64,000 nt of DNA, taken from Thinopyrum elongatum. Its lineage: Eukaryota; Streptophyta; Magnoliopsida; Poales; Poaceae. Every line of letters begins with the position of its first letter. Positions within the stretch are counted from its first letter, which is position 1. Of the stretch, positions 54,811-64,000 are shown one piece after another. The notes under the pieces were generated by a model. The model was not told the DNA's origin and made no database searches. It was given only the letters and a program-made list of their open reading frames with translations. The stretch is taken from positions 443,039,292 through 443,103,291 of the forward strand of contig CM022297.1 of assembly GCA_011799875.1 (NCBI GenBank), read 5' to 3'. The translations under genes were made by a program, and so were the position numbers.

Positions 54811-55118
54811 TGTCGTGGTTTTGTCATGGCATATGTCCTAGTGTGAGGACTTAGTCGTAAGGCCAACGCATCTAAGTGGTAGCTTGAACGGGACGAGAGA
54901 CGCGAGATTTTATCCAGGTTCGGCCACTCGTGGTGGAGGTAAAAGCCTACATCCTGCTTGATTGATATTGATGATGACGATGATCTCGGTTACAAGGGTG
55001 GTATTTCGCTACCTCTATCTCGAGAGCATCTACTCTGATTTTGTCTAAGACTTGTCTGACTTAGACCTGACTATCTTAACCTGTAAAAACCTGACCCTCT
55101 TGGGGTGCCCCGCCCCTC

Positions 55119-55128
55119 CTTATATAAG
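55119..55128 (-). promoter_or_regulatory. TATA box of LTR B
   Basis: AACTTATATAAGGAGGG on the minus strand, about 510 bp into the LTR. The copy near 62532 is identical. Confidence 0.55.
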
Positions 55129-55424
55129 TTGAAGGGGCGGGTTACATGTAGAGTCCTAGTAGGATTAGGACTTAGCCTATTTCTGGTTCTTCTCACGGGC
55201 TTCTTAACCCTGGGCTTCTATTCATGGGCTTCTTAATGCCTGGGCTTATTATCTCCAGGCGGCTCATTTCGTGGCTAAGTATTGGTCGGGTTAGGATCTG
55301 TCTGCCGGGTTACAAATGTCTACTAGTTACAATCTACCGGGCGGCTTACCTTCAGCGCTTATCTTCAGGACTCATCTTCGGGACTCATCATGGCGAGTTA
55401 AGATGGCGGGTTAACATGGCTGCT

Positions 55425-55605
55425 TAAGTCCAGAGTGACTTAACATCAGGGCGACTTAAGCCCAGAGATGACTTAACGTTAGGGCAACTTAAGCCCAGAA
55501 ATGACTTAACATCAGGGCGACTTAAGCCCAGAGATGATTTAACATCAGGTCGACTTAAGCCCAGAAATGACTCAAGCCTCAGGGCAGCTTATCCTTATGA
55601 GCCGG
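55425..55605. repeat. ~33-bp tandem repeats in LTR B
   Basis: Unit AGCCCAGAGATGACTTAAC plus ATCAGGGCGACTTA, about five copies here and about four in the copy at 62885-63000. Copy number differs between LTRs of the same element. Confidence 0.85.
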
Positions 55606-55633
55606 GTCTTCGTCGTGGGGAATATCCCCAACA

Positions 55634-58600
55634 TTAGCCCCCAGGTTAGCTTTGAATTTATTCATGCTAAACTCCTGAAATAAGAATATGTAAAGAGACC
55701 GGCTCACTCAAAAAGTCCAGTTTTAGTTCATTGACTAGCTCCTGAAAAGTCTGAATTTCTGTAATATCAATATGCTGACTCTGGTTCCTTGCAGAAAAAA
55801 TAACCCTTATGATATCTTGAATTGTCTTCAAAAAACGCCTTGGTTTGATAAATAGAGAAATTTGCCTGATGTTGAACCAACTTTCACTGCTTCAGACTTT
55901 GATAAAGAATATATCCAAATGATGTTGAACTGACTTGTCTGAATAGCTTGAAGGTGTTCTCCCTCACTTTTCTGAATAATCTTTGCAAATTTTTCCACCG
56001 AAATATATGAGACCTGGTTTGCTCAACACTGAAAATTTTGAAGGTATTCTCCCTCACCTGTAGCCCCCAAGTCTTGAGTAGAACAAAGTGATAGCTTAAG
56101 ACTTGCTTTCAATAGAAATACTTAGAAATCTGGGTTGCTCATCTAAGTCACCAGTCATAAACTGAACATTTTGTACTTCACATGTGTAGCCCCCAAGTAC
56201 CGGGTTGTTTTGCCTGCAGCAACTTGGGACTTGTAACTATCTTATGCTTATAAAACTTCCGCCAGTGTAGCCCCCAAGGGTCGGGTCATTATGCAATAAT
56301 GAGCAGGGACTTTTGTAGATCTGATTATATAGACTTGAAGAGCAATGTGCAGCCCCCATGGATAACACTGGGCTGGAACTTAGAAAATGATGGAAGGCTG
56401 GCTCATCTACCTAAGATAACCGGGTCTGTTGACAATGTGATGATTTGAAAAGCAACTTGCATTAGCCCCCAAGTGTCGTGGTGTATGCTTGCAGTGACAT
56501 GGGACTTGCATACTTGATATAATCTTGATTTGAATAATGTAGCCCCCAAGTGCCGGGTCGTGTGCCTGCAGCGACTCGGGACTATTCCTTCCATCCACTA
56601 TCTAGATGATATTGCTGAATGCTTTGCATATTAATGTTGAACCATGCTCCCTGCTGTGAGCTGGTATTTTTGGATGAGGGAATAATAGCCATTACTCTGA
56701 AGGGGCTTTGAAAACCTCAATCATCCAATACTGGTTATGATAACCATAATGAAAATCCAGCCATGTCTGGCTATTAAAGATTTGAATAACCAGGTTTGGA
56801 AACCGGTGCCTGCAACATAAACCAGTATATCCATGCATATATGATGCATGGTATGATGATGCAATGTATGATGTATGATGTATGTGTATGATAATAGAGT
56901 ATAAAAATGCCGACTTTCGAGGCTCGACATAAGACTGACTTTTAAGGCTCGAGTCTTGCTTCAATGAATCTTGGCATGATAGCCGTTCCTCCCGTAAGCC
57001 GGCTCTCGCGTGACATAATTTCGCCATTTTAACCTTGACTAGTTCAGGGTCATAGAGATTGACTGTCAAGAGTACGGCGAGCCACATATTGGAGTAGCAA
57101 CAAGCAGACAGGTGAGTTTATCCTTGCTTCCTGTAAGCCAACTCTCACATGACAAAAAACCGCTGTTTTAACCTTGACGAGTTTAGGGTCATAAAAGATT
57201 GACTGTCAAGAGTACGGCGGGTCACCTGTTGGAGTAGCAAGTTGCAAATAGGCAGGTTTAACCCATAATATGGCGTTTATTGACGGTCAAGAGGGTATGA
57301 AAGCTAAACTCGATGAGTTGGAAGCCCCAATGTGACCTTATGATCAATTAATAAAGACCCATGCACAGTAAATATGAGCTGAAACGACAAAGACCCCGAA
57401 TTTTGGGGATGCCAGCTTTATTACGTTGATCATAATATGATAAGCCAATAAGGAAAGATACCCATATTTGAACCGCGGATCTTGGCTGCTAGTCCTCTTT
57501 GGCAACCTTTAATTTTTCACCAATCTGGCAGGATACCCATGTTTGAACTGCGCATCATGGCGGCAAGTCCTCTTTGGCAACCTTTAACTTTTCCTGAGAA
57601 TTCGAACTTGCGAGAGATGGATTCCTCTTGAACTGGATGTCGAGCCGGATATTGAGAGCTCAAAAAAATTGTGAGGGATGGATTTCCCTTGAGCTGTATT
57701 TTGAACCGAAACCTTTTCTGATAATCCGGAATCTTTCTTTTGAGCCGGAACTTTCTGATTGCCCGACACTTTTTAAGCTAGAAAATTCCTGACAACTTTG
57801 AAATTTTTCACTAATATGGCAGCAGTCTCTGGGACCGAGTTGTCTTCCCCGCAATAACCCAGGGTTCTTGAATTTGCTGAAATCGGCCAATTCTGACGAG
57901 TCATGTCTGTGTAGCCCCCGAGTCTTAAGACGACTCGAGGAGTTGGCTTGAGATTCTCCATACTTGGCCGTGGCATAAACCTGCATATAGTTGACAGCGG
58001 AACGCTGGAATGTGTTGAAGCTGGAGACAAGGTGGCGAGTTGATAATCTTCGTGACACCCATTGTATATCCTTGGTGTTGATAACGCGATGTGAATCCAT
58101 GGAAGGTTGAAGTCGACCGCGGCGGGTTAGAAATGATCTCGTATGAGCTGTGTCAGTAACCCGGCCAATGGTTCATCCCAGCTGGTTGTTGAAGTTAACC
58201 AAACCGCAGTGGCGGCGACTTGTGCACCTGTCCATTGAGCCATCCATTGGAGGCTGATAATATTGCTCCAGAGTTGTTGGAATATACCGGGCCGCCGGAG
58301 CGGTGACTTGCATGCGCTCACTAAGCAGCTTGTGTGAGCAGATGTGGCTCTGATTTGTTGATGTATATGCAGGAGTCAACCGCGGCATTTAAAGACGGCG
58401 TGGACGCGTGAGTTGGCCGCGGCGTCGTAAGCCGCGCGGATGGGTGAGTCGGCCACGTCGTGTTTGATGTAGTCTAGGCCACAGAGGGCGCGGCTTGCAC
58501 ACACATTTGAGAACAATGTTGTATGGTCGGATGCTGACGCATGATAATATTGGCGCGAGCTTTATATCCGTGGCGTGATGACCACTCTTGCAGTGAATAA

Positions 58601-58800
58601 TTGTCCTGCATAGAAAATATCACGAGCCAGAGTAATTGTTCTTTTAAAGAAAAAATGTATCAATAAAAATTGATTGGATGGATTTTACCTAATTTATTCG
58701 GATAATAGATGATCCGTATATAGTGGCCGTGGATAACCTCCAGTAATTTCAACTGCGATTTATCCGCTCTCTTCTTCTCTTGCAAAAGAGCATCGATCAC
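55634..58800 (-). other. 3' internal half of B with repeated PPT-like words
   Basis: No coding sequence is recognised. TAGCCCCCAAGT or close variants occur near 55635, 56062, 56187, 56268, 56351, 56463, 56541 and 57912. Also duplicated are GACTGTCAAGAGTACGGCG (57060 and 57195) and GTCCTCTTTGGCAACCTTT (57495 and 57570). Confidence 0.6.
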
Positions 58801-61110
58801 AGCACTGCAGCCGTCGCGGATAAAATAATTCTCTTCTCCGGCAACGCTTGATGGAGACCGGCGGAGGCAAGGCGGCGGCTGACAATACCGCGGCGAAGGT
58901 GGCGCGCCGTAACGGTGAAAAACGACTCAAGGCGAGATCGCAAATGTTGAGGCAGAGGCGGCTCACAGCGGGAGCGTGGCAGCCCAGGACGCGGCCGAGC
59001 GGAGGTGACTCAGCGCGAAGTTCATAGCGGTGACGGCGGTGGCGAGGCGGCGACTTGAACCGCGATCGCAGCGGATCCGGAGCTTGGCGGCTCAGAACAG
59101 ACCCTCCAGGTCATGTTGACCTTTTTTTGGCGACTTAGACAGCCAACCTCGTCCTCGTCTGCTTCTGTCTTTTTCTTCACATAGCAGGGGAGCGTGCGTG
59201 AGTAGCTGTAGCAGGGCGGGGCAGGCAGAGGAGCGATGCGGCGATCTGCGGTAGAGGGGCGCTGGCTACTCGGCGAGGCAGCGGCGGCTCGAGGCCGCAC
59301 CGGCGGGGGGGCGACTCGGATGTGGCAGAGGGACGAGCCACAACAGAGGAGGCGACGCCGGCAAGGGGTGGCCATGGCAGAGGCGACTGCTTTGGGGCGG
59401 CTCAGAATCCGGCGACTCAAGGTGGCCCCTGCAACTCAGAGGAGCGTGAGGCGGAGACGGTCGGAGGCCGGTGGCGGCTTGCTTCAGGGAGGCGCAGGAG
59501 GCCAGTGGAGGCGGTGCTCGAAGCAAGGCGCGGCGACTCGCGGCTCAGTCGGCTTGGAGGATTCGCGGCGAGGTGGGTCGCGGCTGCGGGTTACAGCAGC
59601 TATGAGCAGCAAGTTTGTAGCGGCGAGCCCACAGCAGCAGGTTGGCAGCGACGAGCCCACGACAGGTCGTGATAGCAGGGGACGCGCGCGCAAGGTGCAG
59701 ACGTGCACGGATGGAGCAGAGGCAAAGCGCGGCTCGGCCGGCGGCGTGCGGGACGCTCAAGGAGGCAGAGCCCATGCTTGGAGGTGGAGCGGCGAGCCGG
59801 CGCAGAGGCGAGCCGCTCGGCCAGGCCGGTTCAGCGCGGCCACATGGAGGAAGGCCCGCGAGGCGAGGCACGTCGACGTACAGCGGCGGCTTGAGAGGCG
59901 GACCCCATTCGAGGTGAAGGCGGCTCGGGGTCGACTTAGCCTGACTGACGCGGCTCGCGGCGGAAGACGGCGGCGATGTTGATGACTCGTGGATAGGCCA
60001 TGGCGGAGGTCGGTGATTCAGCGCGGGTCCATGACGGCAGATGGCGGGTCAACGAGTCCATAGCTGCAGTCAGCAACTTCGCAGAAGGAAAACTAGGCTG
60101 GTGCGTGACCGCGGCAGCAGAGGCAAGCCGTGACGGCGACTGCGGGGGCGGTGAGGTAATTTGAAGGCGCAAGCGAGGTTGCGACGACCCGATGTGCGAG
60201 GCCACGACGACTTGGTGGCGGTGGTGAGCCAGAGGGCGGCGGCTCAAGGCGCAGGGTGAGCCAGCGGCCACGGCGACTCAGAGGGCGGCGATTCGATGCC
60301 GGCCATGGCTTGATGACCTGGATGCAGGGCCGCAACACCCGTTCGGAGGTGAAGCCCCAGAAGTGGCTCAGAGGAAGGCCGAGGCAGAAGTGGCCCGATG
60401 AGGCGATTTCGCCGGCGGCGGCGAGTTGCAGTGGTTTGGGCGACTCAACGCGCGATCTTCACCGGGGCGGCTTGACGCGAGGCACAGCGGCAGGGGCGGC
60501 CAATCGACCCGGAGCGAGGCAGCTGAGGTGGTCGGGTGGCTCGACACGCGACGGCCAAAACGGCAGAGATGGCTCACGGCGGCTCTGTTTAAGGCGGGTC
60601 GACGGAAGCAACTTGACTCGGATGCAGGGTTGGTGCCGGCAACAGCGAGGAACGGCAATGGGGCGACTTGGAGAAGAACAATGATGAGGGCGGCTCAACG
60701 CGTAGCAGGGTCCATTCGGCGGCCGGGGCGACTTGCAAGAGACCCGGAGGCGGCTCGGCGTAATCCGACGAGGCTGATCGACAACACCGGTGAGCCGGTT
60801 GGGCGCGGCCACGGTGGTGGAGTCGGGCGGCTCGTAGGTGACGGCGAGCAAAACCACAGCGACGGGGTGGCTCGGAGGCCAGGGCTGCTCGAGATGCAGC
60901 GAGGTCGCGGGGCGGCTCATCGGTTGCCGCAAGGCAAGGCCACGGCGGTGTCACCCAATGGTGCGGCGGTGAGGCAGCAGTTTGGCCCGTCGAGCGGCTC
61001 ATGCCACTGCTGGAGGCGGGTCACGCGGAGGAGTGACGGGCCAGGCGGAGGAGGCCCGCGGGCGCGGCAAGTCCGGGGCCGCGGCGGAGGAGGCCCTAGT
61101 GAGTCCGGGT
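58801..61110. other. GC-rich 5' internal half of B
   Basis: Built from variations of GGCGGCTC, GGCGACTC and GCGGCTTG at irregular spacing. Long frames occur on both strands but read as Arg/Gly/Ala low-complexity, without domains, so no gene is called. In other elements of this kind such a region replaces gag-pol. Confidence 0.55.
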
Positions 61111-61505
61111 CGTAGGGGTCTTTGGAAAATTTACGTCTGAGTCTTTGTCGTAGCCTTCTTTCCTTCTCTTCCTGTTTTTTGCAATAAAATTTTGACTGCT
61201 TCGGAAGCTTTGACAATTCCGTGGTTGTGTACTGAGTTGAATCAGTAGTAAGGAACTTATCGTTCTTGATGACGTCTGGCTGCGCTCGCTGAAGGCTCGA
61301 AGCTGTTAACCTTGGCGTTCAGAGATCGATTCCTCCTGTGTGAAGAAAACGGCCTCATCTCATATTGATGAACCGCCATATCGCGGCGGCAGCGTCCGCA
61401 CTGGACGCAGTAACACTTAATTCTCTTAAACTCTTCTTCTTCTAATCAATCTCGAGCTTCTTGATCCCCGAGAGAAATCCCTTCAAGAACATAATACCAC
61501 CGTGC
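61111..61505. other. Leader region of B next to its primer site
   Basis: No gene is seen. On the minus strand it follows the primer site and would form the 5' leader. Contains CATTTCGTC-like AT/GC-balanced sequence without repeats. Confidence 0.5.
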
Positions 61506-61529
61506 GCTGGCCCCACGGTGGGCGCCAAC
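61506..61529 (-). promoter_or_regulatory. Primer-binding site of B
   Basis: Minus strand TTGGCGCCCACCGTGGGGCC directly after the LTR end at 61530. This form differs from the tRNA-Asp-type site of H and L. Confidence 0.7.
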
Positions 61530-61822
61530 TGTCGTGGTTTTGTCACGACAAATGTCCTAGTGTGAGGATTTAGTCGTGAGGCCAACGCATCTAAGTGGTA
61601 GCTTGAACGGGATTGAGCGGGACAAGAGACGCGAGATTTTACCCAGGTTCGGCCCCTCACAGTGGAGGTAAAAGCCTACATCCTTCTTTATTGATATTGA
61701 TGATGACGATGATCTCGGTTACAAGGGCAGTATTTCGCTACCTCTATCTCGAGAGCATCTACTCTAATTTTGTGTAAGACTTGTCTGACTTAGACCTGAC
61801 TATCTTAACCTGTAAAAACCTG
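61530..61822 (-). repeat. Truncated 5' LTR of B
   Basis: Matches 54811-55096 to CTGTAAAAACCTGA, then changes abruptly to a copy of sequence that lies left of element B. Confidence 0.85.
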
Positions 61823-62213
61823 ATTGGGAAAAATAGAATTTCATATTTAATTTAGATTAACTAAAAGATTATTAAATGTTGCTTTTAGCCACTGTTTGAG
61901 GTTGTTAGGGTCACTTAACTAATCCATTTAATGTTAATTAAAATTTTATAATTGCCTCTGAATTATTTGCTATCTAATGAACATTTTAGTTTCTGTTTTG
62001 AACAACTTTTATTTTCCACTTTGAATTCATTTGAAGTTTGAATTTGGAGTTTGAAATGCAATATGATGCAAATGCTGATTAGGCACTGTTAGACCTGCTG
62101 ACATGGCATTATCAAAAGGGGAATTACTGTAGCTAACCACTGGGGGTGTTACACCAAAGATCATTAAGGTAAAACCCAACCATAGCATTAAGTATCAAGT
62201 CCTCTTTACTCTC
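61823..62213 (-). repeat. Duplicate of 54421-54810 (end of LTR A plus W segment)
   Basis: TTGGGAAAAATAGAATTTC to CTTTACTCTC repeats the end of solo LTR A, the CCAAA site and W sequence. It differs at only a few bases in ~390 (for example ATACATTTAA/ATCCATTTAA and GTTATACC/GTTACACC). Confidence 0.9.
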
Positions 62214-63031
62214 TGTCGTGGTTTTGTCATGGCATATGTCCTCGTGTGAGGACTTAGTCGTAAGGCCAACGCATCTAAGTGGTAGCTTGAACGGGGTTGA
62301 GCGGGACGAGAGACGCGAGATTTTATCCAGGTTCGGCCACTCACGGTGGAGGTAAAAGCCTACATCCTGCTTGATTGATATTGATGATGACGATGATCTC
62401 GGTTACAAGGGTGGTATTTCACTACCTCTATCTCGAGAGCATCTACTCTGATTTTGTCTAAGACTTGTCTGACTTAGACCTGACTATCTTAACCTGTAAA
62501 AACCTGACCCTCTTGGGGTGCCCCGCCCCTCCTTATATAAGTTGAAGGGGCGGGTTACATGTAGAGTCCTAGTAGGATTAGGACTTAGCCTATTTCTGGC
62601 TTCTTCTCGTGGGCTTCTTAACCCTGGGATTCTCTTCGTGGGCTTCTTAACGCCTGGGATTCTTATCTCCAGGCGGCTCATTTCGTGGCTAAGTATTGGC
62701 CGGGTTAGGATCTATCTGCTGGGTTACAACTGTCTACCAGGTTACAACTGTCTGCCGGGTTACAATCTGCTGGGCGGCTTACCTTCAGGGCTTATCTTCA
62801 GGACTCATCTCCAAGACTCATCTCCAGGACTCATCATGGCGAGTTAAGATGGCTGGTTAAAATGGCGGGTTAACATGGCTTCTTAAGTCCAGAGTGACTT
62901 AACATCAGGGCGACTTAAGCCCAAAGATGACTTAACGTCAGGGTGACTTAAGCCCAGAAATGAGTTAACGTCAGGGCGACTTAAGCCCAGAAATGACTTA
63001 AGCCTCTTGGTCGTGGGGAATATCCCCAACA
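62214..63031 (-). repeat. Additional full LTR of B
   Basis: 818 bp, TGTCGTGG to CCCCAACA on the + strand. It borders W segment 3, so it holds the true outer end of the element. Confidence 0.85.
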
Positions 63032-64000
63032 CTCCCATACACAACAACCTCCTTACTCGGGTATAAGCTTCTGTCACTCTTGCTACCCACTATAAGAGAA
63101 TCATGAACGTATTGCAACACCCTATAGTGGGAATCGCTCACACTTGCGCGATACGGAGGGCACCATAGGACAGCACCAATAATAAAACATACAACTCAAA
63201 CCAATCATGATCATCAATCAACCCATAGGACAAAACAGATCTACTCAAACATCAAGGATAGCCACATATCATTGGATAATAATATATAGCGTTGAGCACC
63301 ATGTTTAAGTAGAGATTATAGCGGGGAGAAGAGGTGTCACACCGCTGCATAGAGGGGGAGAGAGTTGGTGTTGATGGTAGCAAGGTTGTTGGTGTAGACC
63401 GTCATCACGATCCTTGCCCCGGCGTCACTCCGGTGCCACCGGGAGAGAGGGGGAGAGAGCCCCCCTCCTTCTTCTTCTTCCTTGACCTCCCCCTAGATGG
63501 GAGGAGGGTTTCCCCTTTGGTCCACGGCAGCGGAGGGGCGGGAGCCCCTTCGAGATTGGATCTATCTCTCTGTTTCTCTTCTGTTTCGTGACCCCCTTTT
63601 CTGGCCTTTCATCGTTTCTTAAATATCCGGAGATCCGTAATTCTGATTGGGCTGAAATTTTAACACAAATTTTATTTGGATATAAGCTTCCTTGCGGCGG
63701 AAGGACACCTCCAACCAACCTATGGGGTGGCCACAAGCTTGCCGGACGCGCCTCTTGAGCTTGTGGGCCGCTCCGACATCGTCTCGCGTTGATTCCGCCC
63801 CAAAAATCACATATATTCCAAAATAATTCTCCATAAAATTTTATCACGTTTGAACTTCATTTGATATGGATTTTCTGTGAAACAAAAAAACATGCAACAA
63901 ACCTGGAACTGGCACTGAGCGCTGGATCAATATGTTAGTCTAAGAAAATCATATAAATTGTTGCCAGAAGTATGTAAAAATTGTAGAATATTGGCGTGAA
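63032..64000 (-). mobile_element. LTR W, segment 3, to the window end
   Basis: CTCCCATACACAACAACC continues W. The last bases (AATTGTAGAATATTGG) are about 50 bp short of the expected TGATACG start on the minus strand. The three W segments total about 1.45 kb. Whether W is solo or belongs to a complete element cannot be seen. Confidence 0.7.

Larger units (their letters stand above)
54811..55633 (-). repeat. 3' LTR of element B
   Basis: 823 bp, on the minus strand TGTTGGGGATATTCCCC at 55633 to AAACCACGACA at 54811. Contains a TATATAAG box (55119-55128, minus) and about five ~33-bp repeats at 55425-55600. The adjoining internal sequence on the minus strand, CCTGGGGGCTAA, is the polypurine tract. 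Confidence 0.82.
54811..63031 (-). mobile_element. Non-autonomous Gypsy-like element B, rearranged at its 5' end
   Basis: Minus-strand element. The primer site GTTGGCGCCCACCGTGGGG lies just inside the LTR that starts at 61530. The internal region of 5.9 kb has no recognisable gag or pol. Its 5' LTR is cut after 61822 and followed by a second copy of 54421-54810 and a further full LTR (62214-63031). The outer flanks CTCTC and CTCCC are a one-mismatch target duplication. Confidence 0.72.

Noticed and set aside
59236..61115. Frames of 229-248 codons in element B
   Set aside because: They arise from irregular GGCGGCTC-type repeats. They are open on both strands and match no gag or pol motif.
1..64000. 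tRNA, rRNA or other structural RNA genes
   Set aside because: I saw no cloverleaf-like or rRNA-like sequence. The TGGCGCCGTTGCC matches are retrotransposon primer sites, not tRNA genes.

Overview
This window is plant nuclear heterochromatin, almost certainly from a Triticeae grass (wheat, Aegilops, barley or rye group). I base this on the long LTRs beginning TGATACGTCTCC, Athila-lineage gag and protease, tRNA-Asp-type primer sites, a large CACTA transposon with subterminal repeats, a Helitron and MITEs. I see no free-standing single-copy cellular gene. All 64 kb is nested transposable elements, some of which carry captured gene fragments.

Layout. One Gypsy element on the + strand ('host' H) frames most of the window. 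Its 5' LTR end is at 4425-4692, followed by a primer site, a broken gag (to 6034), a protease remnant (30638-31240), a broken third ORF (33554-34572), a 3' internal region and a 3' LTR from 49039. Its 5' LTR is interrupted at the left by a CACTA end (4341-4424), itself cut by a long LTR (A', up to 4340). Between gag and protease lies a 24.6-kb complex of minus-strand elements sharing an LTR: element L (7508-16733, gag split by a Helitron at 12027-14544) and element R (16734-30637). R is interrupted by a Tat-lineage Gypsy element T (16811-26632) and by a solo LTR (26708-28057). A further solo LTR (31268-32855) and a 12.3-kb CACTA (35102-47450) sit in H downstream of the protease.

At the right, H's 3' LTR is interrupted at 50153 by a minus-strand LTR (W) that runs past the window end. 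W holds a 4.16-kb solo LTR (A, 50594-54750) and a minus-strand non-autonomous element B (54811-63031), whose right end is duplicated and rearranged. Several insertions are dated relative to each other by target-site duplications: CCTTC, AGGGG, TTA, CCAAA, GTCAT and the A/T Helitron site.

Coding content is decayed. T keeps gag, protease, RT, two RNase H domains and integrase with several stops and frameshifts, and has an antisense ORF with a B3-like fold signature behind its own TATA box. The CACTA carries a three-exon F-box/FBD gene with one nonsense codon, a broken RNase D/WRN-type exonuclease gene, a B3-domain fragment and two unidentified coding pieces. The longest undamaged TE reading frame outside T is a 221-codon ORF of unknown function in R. 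Family names such as Sabrina or Fatima come from memory of LTR sequence and are tentative.
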